The notes under the pieces are model-generated. The model had not been told where the DNA came from, did not search any database, and saw nothing but the letters and a program-made list of their open reading frames with translations. A DNA stretch of 64,000 nucleotides from Lachnoclostridium phytofermentans (GTDB lineage: Bacteria; Bacillota; Clostridia; Lachnospirales; Lachnospiraceae). Below are positions 54,329-63,618 of this stretch, piece by piece; position 1 is the first letter of the stretch; each line of letters opens with the position of its first letter. The translations under genes were made by a program, and so were the position numbers. Where the stretch lies: contig NZ_JPOF01000003.1 of the NCBI RefSeq assembly GCF_000733755.1, positions 1,094,501-1,158,500 of the forward strand, read 5' to 3'.

Positions 54329-55675
54329 TTAGCCTTCTGTTTTCATTGCTTCAATAGCACTAATTTTTGTAGCACGTCTTGCAGGAATATAACCCGCTAT
54401 AACACCTACTAAAATAGCAAATGAAGTTGCTAAGATAGGAAGCCACCATGGAATTTGCGAAAAATCTGTTCCGGTTCCGTCAACATACCAGCCATTTCCT
54501 GGGATGATACTGGAGATTAATTTCCCACCATATTTATTTACCGCCCATGAAGCCACGTAACTAAATGCAATACCAATACCCCCACCAATCAGACCAATCA
54601 TACCTGCTTCAAATAAAAACAGTTTTTTAATATCACGGACTACGCAACCTAGTACTTTCATGACACCAATTTCTTTTGTTCGCTCATAGATGGACATAAT
54701 CATTGTATTTGCAATATTGATTGCAGAGACAAGCATTGCAATTAAACCGATACCAGCAAATACATTCTTTAACATATCCGCAGTTTCAATCATTGGACCA
54801 AGTTCCTGCATAGCACTATAAGCCTGTAAGCCTAATGCCTGAATTTCTTCTACGACTTTATTAACATCACGAATATTATCTGCATTTACCCAAGCTTGAG
54901 AATAAGTCTCGATTGACTTCATTGCTTTTTTTCTATCCTCAACTTTTAAGGTATTCGCATACTTTGTATAGATTTCCTTAAAATAGTCAATATCCATGAA
55001 ACCACTGTAGGAATACATCGTATTTTCATCGTTTGTAAAATAAGCATAATTATCATTTATTGTAACTTTATATGGTCGTTTCTTATCATTTTGTGCATAG
55101 TCTTGGAACGTGAAGGTTACCTTATCTTTTGATAGGTCAATTGTCTTCGTCTTTCCATATCTAGAAGAATAATCATAAAAATCCCTTAGACAATTAGAAC
55201 CTAATAAGATTTTTGTTTTAACCTCCTTCGATGGATAGGATCCATCTTCTAACATGGGAATACCAAATTCTTTCAGTACAGAGAAATCCACTACCATCAA
55301 ATCGAGCCAAGACTGATATTTCCCACTCATTGGAGTCACATATTTATTGATAATCGGTGATACAAATTTTACATTCTCAATCTGTCTTATCTGCTCAATG
55401 ATATCATCATCAAGTTGAACTTGCTTTTGTTGACCACCATCCGATGAGGAAATATAAAAGCCACCATTTCCGCCAGTAGGATACACATTGATTAAGGACA
55501 GACTACCATTTGACATGACAGCTTCCTCGTATACACTATCAATCCCAATACCAATGGATATCATGACCACGATTGAGATTGTGCCGATTACCATACCAAC
55601 GACTGTTAATGCAGTTCTTGCTTTTCTACGAAATAGGTTTCTTAAACCCATTTTTAACAAATCACTAATCTTCAT
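54329..55675 (-). CDS. MacB/FtsX-type ABC transporter permease
   Basis: About 448 residues. The MacB layout is one N-terminal span (ALTVVGMVIGTISIVVMISIGIG), a large external domain of about 250 residues and three C-terminal spans, ending RRATKISAIEAMKTEG. Such permeases work with a separate ATPase, here encoded at 59019-59930, and act as mechanotransmitters or exporters. The start at 55675 lies inside the end of the DGxx gene, an 11-base overlap that suggests coupling. Confidence 0.92.
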   Translation of the reverse strand: MKISDLLKMGLRNLFRRKARTALTVVGMVIGTISIVVMISIGIGIDSVYEEAVMSNGSLSLINVYPTGGNGGFYISSSDGGQQKQVQLDDDIIEQIRQIENVKFVSPIINKYVTPMSGKYQSWLDLMVVDFSVLKEFGIPMLEDGSYPSKEVKTKILLGSNCLRDFYDYSSRYGKTKTIDLSKDKVTFTFQDYAQNDKKRPYKVTINDNYAYFTNDENTMYSYSGFMDIDYFKEIYTKYANTLKVEDRKKAMKSIETYSQAWVNADNIRDVNKVVEEIQALGLQAYSAMQELGPMIETADMLKNVFAGIGLIAMLVSAINIANTMIMSIYERTKEIGVMKVLGCVVRDIKKLFLFEAGMIGLIGGGIGIAFSYVASWAVNKYGGKLISSIIPGNGWYVDGTGTDFSQIPWWLPILATSFAILVGVIAGYIPARRATKISAIEAMKTEG

Positions 55676-56273
55676 ACAGATCAAGTCCTTTTTTGATTCT
55701 CTTCTTTGCCAACAAGATACCGATTACAATACTAAGTACTAACGTAACAGATGTGATTCCTATTACAAAAGGCCAACTTGACATTACAGTTCCTTTTGCA
55801 CTAGTTACTGGAACTTCTCCAATCATATCTCCACCCATGGAACCCTCTAAGGATCCATCCATCATACCATCAATACTTCCATCGACTACTCCGTCTACTG
55901 CTCCATCAACTGCTCCATCGACTGCTCCGTCTACCACTCCATCAACTGCTCCGTCTACTGCTCCATCGGTAGTTCCGTCTACTGCTCCATCGACTGCTCC
56001 ATCGACTGCTCCGTCCACTGCTCCATCAGCTGCTCCATCAGCAGCTCCATCAACTGCTCCGTCTACTGCTCCATCGACTGCTCCGTCTACTGCTCCATCA
56101 GCTGCTCCGTCTACTGCTCCATCAGCTGCTCCGTCTCCTGTCAAATCAACCGTATCGGAAGCTCCCTGGTTTTGTATTGTCACATTGGCATCTGGGGAAC
56201 TGTTTGTAGTAGAGGAACTATTCGCTGAACTATTACCTGTTACTGTTTGTTGCAAAAATTCTATATTAACCAT
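55665..56273 (-). CDS. membrane protein with about 24 DGxx tetrapeptide repeats
   Basis: 202 residues: a short Ser/Thr/Asn-rich N-terminal part, then 24 uninterrupted DGxx units (mostly DGAV and DGAA) from about residue 47 to 142, two degenerate units, and a C-terminal span (VIGITSVTLVLSIVIGILLAKKRIKK) with a basic end. There is no clear signal peptide, so topology is uncertain; an outside repeat region with an inside tail is likely. It lies between the CARDB protein and the permease of an ABC system. No family recognised. The repeat tract may vary in length. Confidence 0.75.
   Translation of the reverse strand: MVNIEFLQQTVTGNSSANSSSTTNSSPDANVTIQNQGASDTVDLTGDGAADGAVDGAADGAVDGAVDGAVDGAVDGAADGAADGAVDGAVDGAVDGAVDGTTDGAVDGAVDGVVDGAVDGAVDGAVDGVVDGSIDGMMDGSLEGSMGGDMIGEVPVTSAKGTVMSSWPFVIGITSVTLVLSIVIGILLAKKRIKKGLDLYED
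55848..56135. repeat. 12-bp minisatellite inside the DGxx gene
   Basis: About 24 imperfect copies of a twelve-base unit related to GCTCCATCGACT on the plus strand. Changes in copy number keep the reading frame. The same repeat keeps a plus-strand frame open, which explains a spurious overlapping reading frame. Confidence 0.9.
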
Positions 56274-56290
56274 TTTTTCTCATCCCCTTC

Positions 56291-58780
56291 TTAGAAATTA
56301 CTGTCTTGTTTATGAAGTTTTCTTTTCTGAATCTTTATTACTATTAAGCGTACAACTGGTATGAATATCGCCAAGATTGCAAGCTGAATCACAACAAATA
56401 GCCATGGAGCCATGATATCCTTAGGTGCCTCTGGGATTGGATTCTCATTGAAACCTGGAATATCGTCAATCGGAGGTGTCTCTGGGGTATAGCTACTATT
56501 TACAAAAATATCACTAAATTCATATGGATGAGAAACTTCCTCTCCAGTACTATCTTCAAATAAAATGTATAAGGTACCAGAAGCCGTTCCTTCTACCTGA
56601 GGCATAACTGGTATTTCTACATACTCTGGGCTACCTGGTTGTATTGTACCAAGATAGAAAGTTGTTCCTCCATTATCTAGTGTAAAATCTCCATCTAATG
56701 AAAACCTTACGTTATTTAATGGAGATTTACCCATGTTAATGAATTCAAATGTCATCGTACTTGAAATACCTATAGATGGCATCTCACCATACATACCGAC
56801 AGCAAAATTCTGAATGGAAGGTCTAAGGTTCTCTACCGCTTGTAGTTTTAATTTATCTGTAGTTTTAACACCACCTGTTTCTAGATCTACCTTGCTCATT
56901 CCATCGTACTCATATTCGAAAGTAAGCTCAATTTCGTAAGCCCCTGTCGTAACATCTGACTTCACTTTCATATTCATTGTTTGCTCATACTCTGTTCCTG
57001 GTTCAATACTTGGAATATAAAAACTATTACTACCTTGAGTAGCTGAGAATATATTATCTGCTTGTGTTACAGTAACTTTAATATTCTTTGCAGACTTTGA
57101 CATATGAGTGTTTTTAATATTAAAGGTAAAGTTAAAAGTAGAGCCTGCTTTTAATTCTTCCTGATCTACAGTGTATCCACTTATAATAAGCTTTGGTTTA
57201 CTGTTAGAATCATTTATTACATTTAAGATGTAAATCGGTGTCTTCATGGATTGTTTTGATCCACTTCCATCCACATAGTCACAACCGATAGTTAAGGTAT
57301 TTAAACCTTCTACAATGTTTGCTCCTACTTTAAAATCTAACGTAACTGTTCTTGTTTCACCTGCTTTTAATGAACCAATATTTCTAACAGCCTGAGAATC
57401 AAGTGGCTCAAATCCTGCACTACTTAATTCCTGACCAGATAATGTTACGTCTGTGATTGTTGAATTTCCTTTGTTTTGTACATTAAATGTCACAGAAAGT
57501 TTTTGACCAACCACTGGAGAAGATGGATTTTGAACTGCTCCACTAATGATAACCTCTCCAGTCTGTTCTGGAGTCTCTGGTTTTACTACAGTAAGATATG
57601 CTTTGGTGACTGCAGAACGAGTTTCCCCTTCACTATCTGTATAGCTTACTTGAACTGAGATTTCTTGTAATCCTGCTGTAGCGGAATCTGTTACTAATAG
57701 TGGTATAGTAAAATTGTGTTTGCCACCTGCTGTAATATCGTCAACCTTAATTCCTTCGGATTCATAATTTGGAATAATGCCGTTTGTCACACCTACTCCA
57801 CCAGCAATTGAAATCACTACATTAGTAGCTTTTTTCTTACCGATATTTTCAATGGATCCTTTTAATTGATAGGAGGAACCTGCTAACACTTTATCGTTCA
57901 CTGAATTGCTTTCAATGGTAAGTTTTGCATCATCAGAAGTTCCTGTGCTGATTTTTTTAAGAGTAATGTAGATACTCTTACTTACATTGCCGTCTTTTCT
58001 TTCAATATCCTTATACGTAAAATTAGCAGATATTGTTTGAAGTCCTTCTTTGGCAGTTGGTAATACTTTAACTGGTACCTTAATTGTTTTACTCTCACCA
58101 GCCTTTAAATCACCAACCTTAATACTCTCTATCGTATAACCTGGAATCATTCCACTTTCTTTATAATCTAAAGTTACATAAGTATTATATGCTGCAATCT
58201 CACCTTCATTTTTTACTACAAAGGATAAATCAAAACTATTCCCTATGGCTGCTGCATCTTCATCATAGGAAATTTTATCAATAGTAATTTGTGTCGGTGC
58301 TTTTTCCTTCGTAACTCTAACGGTTAAAGGTAAGGAAGTATTAATGGTTGGATATTGTCCATTAATTTCGTCAAATTCAATACTAGTGTATTCTAAATTG
58401 ATATTAAGATCGTATATGCCAATACCAGCACTATCTTTCATCGTAATGTCAAACTCTAAGAATCCACCATCCATGGTACTAATGCCTTGAACTTCACCAG
58501 TTACATTTTGGTTTGTAATAGTAACATCTCCGACTGTAAACGGCGCATCATCAGCTGGCCTTGCCACAATTTGAGGTTTTTGTATGTAAGTTCTTGTTGC
58601 TACAACTGGAATCTTAACATGCGTTACTTCACCAGGGTTCGCATCAATTACTTTTTTCTTACTATCGCTTAACTTAATATAAACCTTATCTGCTTCCGCT
58701 TTTGCGGTGACTGCATTTCCGAATCCCGCAAAAACCATGGAGAATATCAGAAACAATGCCATTAACTTCTTCACTTTCAT
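56291..58780 (-). CDS. surface protein with multiple CARDB/NEW3 domains
   Basis: 829 residues. It has a signal peptide (residues 5-27), then five or six Ig-like repeats carrying phrases such as GNSFDLSFVVKNEGE, GSSYQLKGSIENIGKK, GQKLSVTFNVQNKGN and GSTFNFTFNIKNTHM, each followed by a GxLKAGE-type turn. A C-terminal span (WLFVVIQLAILAIFIPVVRLIV) and basic tail anchor it. CARDB domains are adhesion-type folds. Its place between the ATPase and the DGxx protein suggests a partner of this ABC system, perhaps holding its substrate at the cell surface. GAGGG precedes the start. Confidence 0.85.
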   Translation of the reverse strand: MKVKKLMALFLIFSMVFAGFGNAVTAKAEADKVYIKLSDSKKKVIDANPGEVTHVKIPVVATRTYIQKPQIVARPADDAPFTVGDVTITNQNVTGEVQGISTMDGGFLEFDITMKDSAGIGIYDLNINLEYTSIEFDEINGQYPTINTSLPLTVRVTKEKAPTQITIDKISYDEDAAAIGNSFDLSFVVKNEGEIAAYNTYVTLDYKESGMIPGYTIESIKVGDLKAGESKTIKVPVKVLPTAKEGLQTISANFTYKDIERKDGNVSKSIYITLKKISTGTSDDAKLTIESNSVNDKVLAGSSYQLKGSIENIGKKKATNVVISIAGGVGVTNGIIPNYESEGIKVDDITAGGKHNFTIPLLVTDSATAGLQEISVQVSYTDSEGETRSAVTKAYLTVVKPETPEQTGEVIISGAVQNPSSPVVGQKLSVTFNVQNKGNSTITDVTLSGQELSSAGFEPLDSQAVRNIGSLKAGETRTVTLDFKVGANIVEGLNTLTIGCDYVDGSGSKQSMKTPIYILNVINDSNSKPKLIISGYTVDQEELKAGSTFNFTFNIKNTHMSKSAKNIKVTVTQADNIFSATQGSNSFYIPSIEPGTEYEQTMNMKVKSDVTTGAYEIELTFEYEYDGMSKVDLETGGVKTTDKLKLQAVENLRPSIQNFAVGMYGEMPSIGISSTMTFEFINMGKSPLNNVRFSLDGDFTLDNGGTTFYLGTIQPGSPEYVEIPVMPQVEGTASGTLYILFEDSTGEEVSHPYEFSDIFVNSSYTPETPPIDDIPGFNENPIPEAPKDIMAPWLFVVIQLAILAIFIPVVRLIVIKIQKRKLHKQDSNF

Positions 58781-59018
58781 TTCTCATCCCTCTTCTTTCC
58801 TATTCTTTCAAATTTAATAATCAAGCTATACGTTCTTTTTACCTGCATTCTTACGCAAACTTTTTACATTTCAAAGTTTTATAGTACAAGAATAATACCA
58901 TTTGGTCAGTTACATATTTCCCAAGCCAACAACATCTCTACTCATATCATATAAGCTCATTGTTGTTAATTTCTATATGCCTTACTCAATAAACCTTTCA
59001 TACTAACTTTCCGATTAC

Positions 59019-59930
59019 TTAATTCTCCTCTTTATCTTCCGTTGTAGCACTAACAAGTTGTTGTGCGTCCTCCATTTTTGTCTCGTCAATTTTTGCGTCC
59101 TCGATTTTTGTGTCCTCTGTGACGCTCTCTTCCTCTTCAGAGAAAAACTTCAAATTCTGCTCGCTAGATTCGCCAGATTCCTCCGGCTTTGTTATATCAC
59201 GAAGTATCTCAACCTCCTGAATTTTCCCGTCCAAAATATGTATAATTTTGTCCGCATACCCCGCGAGACGTTTATCATGTGTAACCATAACAATCGTTTG
59301 CTTATTATCTCTGGCAATTTGTTTAATTAGATCCATAACCTCCATTGTGGTTTTGGTATCTAAGTTACCTGTAGGCTCATCCGCAAAGACAATCTCAGGT
59401 TTTGCCACAAACGCTCTTGCAATACCAACTCTCTGCTGCTGACCACCACTCATTTGCTTTGGTTTATGCTTTAATCTTGTACCCAGACCAACCTTAGTGA
59501 GCATTTCCTTTGCGGCTTTTTTACGTTTCCTAAGTGGAACTTTTTTAAATACCAGAGGGAATTCAACATTCTCTAATGCGGTCATAGAATTTAAGAGATT
59601 GTAGGATTGAAACACAAACCCAAGAAAGTTTTGACGAAATCTTGCAAGATTATTTTCATTCATCTTATGAATGTTCTTGCCTTTTATAATAATTTGTCCG
59701 CTCGTAACTTTTTCTATTCCAGCCATCAAATTTAGTAACGTCGACTTTCCAGAACCAGAAGTACCAAGCAGACAACAAAATTCACCTTTTAATATATCAA
59801 AGCTAACATCATCCACCGCACAAATTCGTTCTGAACCCATACGATAGACCTTTTTCACATGTTTCACTTCAATAACCTTCTCAGGTTCCTTATTTTGCTC
59901 CTGTTTCTCAATAACTTTATTATCTCCCAT
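59019..59930 (-). CDS. ABC transporter ATPase, MacB/LolD type
   Basis: 303 residues. Walker A GTSGSGKSTLLN, Q-loop, signature MSGGQQQRVGIARAF, Walker B EIVFADEPTGNLD and VMVTHD are all present. The family pairs with FtsX/MacB permeases. After about residue 240 there is an acidic Glu/Asp/Lys-rich tail (for example TEDTKIEDAKIDETKMEDA) that is not part of the ATPase fold. It is the first gene of the four-gene ABC/CARDB series. Confidence 0.93.
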   Translation of the reverse strand: MGDNKVIEKQEQNKEPEKVIEVKHVKKVYRMGSERICAVDDVSFDILKGEFCCLLGTSGSGKSTLLNLMAGIEKVTSGQIIIKGKNIHKMNENNLARFRQNFLGFVFQSYNLLNSMTALENVEFPLVFKKVPLRKRKKAAKEMLTKVGLGTRLKHKPKQMSGGQQQRVGIARAFVAKPEIVFADEPTGNLDTKTTMEVMDLIKQIARDNKQTIVMVTHDKRLAGYADKIIHILDGKIQEVEILRDITKPEESGESSEQNLKFFSEEEESVTEDTKIEDAKIDETKMEDAQQLVSATTEDKEEN

Positions 59931-60117
59931 TCTCCCACCTTCTTTCTTTCAATTTTTCGTCATTATATTGTACGGAGCATACATATCACACTTAATAGTA
60001 ACGGATAAATCTTACTAACATTCCATCAGAAATCTTACATTTTTCTTAAATCCTATAAATTAAATGTTACATTTGATGTTAGCAGTTTAAAAAAGTAACA
60101 ATTCTCTATTCATCCTA
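59931..60117. other. region upstream of the ABC ATPase gene
   Basis: AT-rich, about 190 bases, expected to hold the promoter of the ABC/CARDB genes. A TATAAT lies near 59965 on the minus strand, but the -35 is poor. Nothing else was seen. Confidence 0.4.
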
Positions 60118-60157
60118 ACTAGAAAAAGAGCAAAAACTCCTCCTTATCATGAATAAC
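60118..60157 (-). repeat. post-terminator element, copy R4 (diverged)
   Basis: Minus strand: TTATTCATGATAAGGAGGAG followed by TTTTTGCTCTTTTTC. It resembles copies R1-R3 in the ATTCATGAYAAGGA start but lacks the CGCG loop. It directly follows a hairpin. Confidence 0.45.
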
Positions 60158-60192
60158 CGGATGATGATATAGAATACTAATCACCATCCGGA
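60157..60192 (-). terminator. hairpin after the cytidylate-kinase-like gene
   Basis: CCGGATG pairs with CATCCGG with a second GAT/ATC pairing inside. The T tract on the minus strand is short (TTATT). It lies about 75 bases after the stop codon at 60266. Confidence 0.5.
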
Positions 60193-60265
60193 GTGCTGAA
60201 CTACTTATTTACATATTCTCTAGGTTAGTCCTATAATAATATGCTAATTATCACTAATATTTCTC

Positions 60266-60883
60266 TTATTGCTGTGCATGTTTTAAAAATTCGATAATGC
60301 AGTCCACGCAATTATCAATACCAATATAGCTGCTCTTTAACGATAAATGATAATTTTCTGCTCTACCCCATTTTTCAGAAGCATGATAGTTATAATAATT
60401 TGCCCTACGTTTATCAATCTTTAAGATGTTTTCCTGCGCTCTGTTCGATGATAAGTTATCCACCTCAATTGCTCGCTTAATACGAAATGGTAAATCCGCC
60501 CACACAAAGACATTCACCACATTCTTCATATCCTTTAAAATATAGTCAGCACAACGTCCTACTATAACACAAGGACCTTCTGCAGCAACCTTTCTTATCA
60601 CATCCGACTGTGCAAGGTAGATTCGATCATCTAAGGACAAGTGAGAAAATCCTAATTCTTGATTTCCATACGTATTCATCCCCATTGCAATCGAATATAA
60701 CAAACTGTTCGTTGCTTTACTTTCTGCATTCTCAAATGCTGCTTCAGCGAATCCACTTTCCTTGGCTGCTCTAGTAATAATTTCATTGTCGTAGAACGGT
60801 ATCGAAAGCTTTGCGGCCAGCTTAGCTCCTATTTCTCTACCACCACTGCCGTATTGCCTGCTAATTGTTATCACCTTGTTCAT
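60266..60883 (-). CDS. cytidylate-kinase-like protein
   Basis: 205 residues opening MNKVITISRQYGSGGREIGAKLA, the P-loop variant of the cytidylate kinase-like family (PF13189), followed by CVIVGRCADYIL. Members are common in Clostridia, and their substrate is not firmly known. True Cmk has a different insert. The gene stands alone downstream of the transglutaminase gene; GGAGTGA precedes the start. Confidence 0.88.
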   Translation of the reverse strand: MNKVITISRQYGSGGREIGAKLAAKLSIPFYDNEIITRAAKESGFAEAAFENAESKATNSLLYSIAMGMNTYGNQELGFSHLSLDDRIYLAQSDVIRKVAAEGPCVIVGRCADYILKDMKNVVNVFVWADLPFRIKRAIEVDNLSSNRAQENILKIDKRRANYYNYHASEKWGRAENYHLSLKSSYIGIDNCVDCIIEFLKHAQQ

Positions 60884-60987
60884 ACTATCACTCCATTCTA
60901 TTAAATTGCGAGTCCAGTGTAGTGTTTCAACTTGACTATTTCGTCACCTTCATTATAACATAAATATATCAAAAATTATACCTATTT

Positions 60988-63618
60988 TTATAAACATTTC
61001 CAGTATTTTAAGAAAAAACGGTTTATATTATTTTTTTCTTTAAATATTCTGACTCTAATATCCCGGTAGAATAACAAAACAAAAGAAAGGTCCTTTTCTG
61101 TTATCTCTAGTTTCGAGAACCTCGCACGTAATGCAATTAATACCACACGCTGATACCCTTTTGGTAGTAGTGGGCATAATTTTTCTACTTCGATTGCATA
61201 ATCTTGATAAGATGTTACATTTCGTTTTTCATAACCGAGATAATCAAGAATTTCTTCTAGTTCTCGATAACATGCTAATACTCGCTTTTGATTTGTGCCC
61301 TTTTTAAGCTTCATGGTTCTTTGATACCATATCAATCGATACCTAATATAAATCAATATACCAATAACTACGACTAAGGTTACTAACCATAAGAGAATTG
61401 AAATATACCATGGTATTATCTTTGATTTCACTGTTTCTATTGGTTTTCCTACATCGTTTTGTTTTGGCGGAATACTGACTGAAATGGTAGGTTGTGGAGC
61501 AATCGTCTCCGTTGGTGATATTGTGCTTGTTGGGGTATTGGTTGGGGCTTTTGTTGGGGCTTTAGTCGCTGTAGGAGAAAGTTTATCTTCATTTACTTCT
61601 GGTAATATTTCTGATATTCCTGAGTTACTATACCCTTTGGTAACTTCAATAGGTAACCATCCTATACCGTCAAAATACACCTCCACCCAGGCATGTGCAT
61701 TCGTATCCTTAATGTCAACAATCTTATATCCATCTATCTGCGTACCGTATGTTTCTTTATACCCCCCATTATTAACATCTTCCCCCGTTACAATATAGCC
61801 TTCCACATAACGTGCTGGAACTCCATTATTACGTAACATGAGCACTGCAGAGGATGCATAATGAGCACAATACCCTATCTGGTTATCAAATAAAAAATAT
61901 TCTACATAATCTTTTCCTTTTGGTACCAATCCAGGGGACAAAGAATAATCCGTATTTAAATTCAAATAAGAAATAACACTGCTTATCATTTCTAATTTTC
62001 TCGTGTTTCCAGTGGCATCCGATTCAAATACTAGCTCTTTGAGACGTGATAACCCTTCACTAGGTAACTTCGTATAAACATCATAAACAAACTCACGATA
62101 TTCTTTTTCATAAGACCATATCGAGTTTACACTATTCACAGGATAATCATGTAATCCCTCTGCCTTATAACTTAAATCTAAGGCAATACTATTCAAATCA
62201 TAGTACTCAAGTAGATGATAGATGTTTGAAACCTCATAATTATTCTGTGGCTTTACCGGGCGAAAGTATTGATCCCCCACCATAGATACCTCATCGAGTG
62301 AGAAATGCTGTGTAAAATACGGCGCATAAAGAAATTTATCATTCGCATTTACATGTTCAATACTCATGCTTTGTAAATCTGCCTGTAGATTTATTGCGTT
62401 ACTCGTAAGGTGTATTGATTGATCTCTGTAGTATTTCGTATCCAATACCGCTTCCAAAAACTGTGAAGCCAGATCATCCCCATTATAATACCCTTGATAT
62501 TTTTCCTGTATTTTGTTATAACGTTCCTGCTCTTTTTTTGTTAAATCACCCCAATGATCTTCCCCATAGGAAACACCAGCATACCCCTTTAGATAACACC
62601 AATTAAAATCCTTACTAAGTGTTAGACGGAGTGCTGTTTCCTTTGAGAATACGACTTCAGCAACCTGATTAATCTTGCCACTATTAAGCCCTCCAGAAGC
62701 TTTGTCTTTATCGTTGAATAAAGGAATCTCGCCAAATTTCTCCTTTAACATATTCATGGTATTTTCATACGAAAAGTCATTTAAGAAGTTTTGAATCTTA
62801 TGCTTCTGTTCTTTAAAATTTATTTTTTTTTCATAATTATAGGGTGTTAAGATACTATAAACAAGAAGCATGGAAAGCAGCGTTACCGCACTAATTGTTA
62901 GGGCAGATTTTATACGCACAACTTGCTTTTTTCCTTCAAATCCGATTCTCGCTTGCTTGTTCTTTCGATTAAATCTATGCATAGAGACCGGAATATAGTC
63001 CATCGATTCCACTGCATAGACCACTAATAACGTGAGTAGAAATGGTTTCCAAGGTGGTACAATCCCTAGCAATAAAATGGAACCATAGACTACAATTACA
63101 AGTAAAAGGTATGCCATACGTGTGCAGCGTTTCCATACAATAAGTGATAATATTAGCGAAAAAATTGCAAAGACAACCAAAAAAAAGGTTGTAACACATA
63201 GACTTTGATCCCCTTTTGCTACGTAAAGATATAGCCGTAAACCAAAATACTGATTTATTTGTCTAAGAATTGCATTCTCTACATAAAAGAACCCATTTAC
63301 TATAATATCGATAAGTTTCCATATCACATAAGTAGCAAAAGCAAAACTAATCGGCCATGCGTAACGAGTTATTTTACCTCCTTCACACAATCCCATTAGA
63401 ATAAAGGTTATCACAAGACCAATAAAAACAAATAACTTGTGATTTAGTGGTAAGGAAAAGGCCAATGCAAAGCCATATAGAACAGAGGCAGCTCCGGTGA
63501 ATACGATCATGTATTCTAACATCCAGTTCCACCATAACTTCTTTCCAGAACGATTTGACGAAACACGAATGCTATCATTGATACGGATACTTGTTGATTT
63601 GTTTTTCTTATGACTCAA
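60988..63618 (-). CDS. TgpA-like membrane protein with transglutaminase domain
   Basis: 876 residues. Six or so N-terminal membrane spans (about 30-250), an external region, then the transglutaminase core with Cys in GYCAHYASSAVLMLRNNGVPARYVEG, His in NAHAWVEVYFDGIGW and an Asp/Glu nearby. A Pro/Thr-rich linker (APTKAPTNTPTSTIS) leads to another span and a cytoplasmic DUF4129-like end. It is a TgpA/YebA-type protein, commonly paired with a DUF58 protein and MoxR ATPase. The start is TTG at 63618, seven bases after GGAGGGG, directly after the stop of the upstream gene. Confidence 0.9.
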   Translation of the reverse strand: MSHKKNKSTSIRINDSIRVSSNRSGKKLWWNWMLEYMIVFTGAASVLYGFALAFSLPLNHKLFVFIGLVITFILMGLCEGGKITRYAWPISFAFATYVIWKLIDIIVNGFFYVENAILRQINQYFGLRLYLYVAKGDQSLCVTTFFLVVFAIFSLILSLIVWKRCTRMAYLLLVIVVYGSILLLGIVPPWKPFLLTLLVVYAVESMDYIPVSMHRFNRKNKQARIGFEGKKQVVRIKSALTISAVTLLSMLLVYSILTPYNYEKKINFKEQKHKIQNFLNDFSYENTMNMLKEKFGEIPLFNDKDKASGGLNSGKINQVAEVVFSKETALRLTLSKDFNWCYLKGYAGVSYGEDHWGDLTKKEQERYNKIQEKYQGYYNGDDLASQFLEAVLDTKYYRDQSIHLTSNAINLQADLQSMSIEHVNANDKFLYAPYFTQHFSLDEVSMVGDQYFRPVKPQNNYEVSNIYHLLEYYDLNSIALDLSYKAEGLHDYPVNSVNSIWSYEKEYREFVYDVYTKLPSEGLSRLKELVFESDATGNTRKLEMISSVISYLNLNTDYSLSPGLVPKGKDYVEYFLFDNQIGYCAHYASSAVLMLRNNGVPARYVEGYIVTGEDVNNGGYKETYGTQIDGYKIVDIKDTNAHAWVEVYFDGIGWLPIEVTKGYSNSGISEILPEVNEDKLSPTATKAPTKAPTNTPTSTISPTETIAPQPTISVSIPPKQNDVGKPIETVKSKIIPWYISILLWLVTLVVVIGILIYIRYRLIWYQRTMKLKKGTNQKRVLACYRELEEILDYLGYEKRNVTSYQDYAIEVEKLCPLLPKGYQRVVLIALRARFSKLEITEKDLSFVLLFYRDIRVRIFKEKNNINRFFLKYWKCL

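Noticed and set aside
55693-56364. Long plus-strand reading frame rich in APST repeats
   Set aside because: It is the reverse reading of the 12-bp repeat in the DGxx gene; it has no ribosome site and its ends overlap coding sequence of neighbouring genes.
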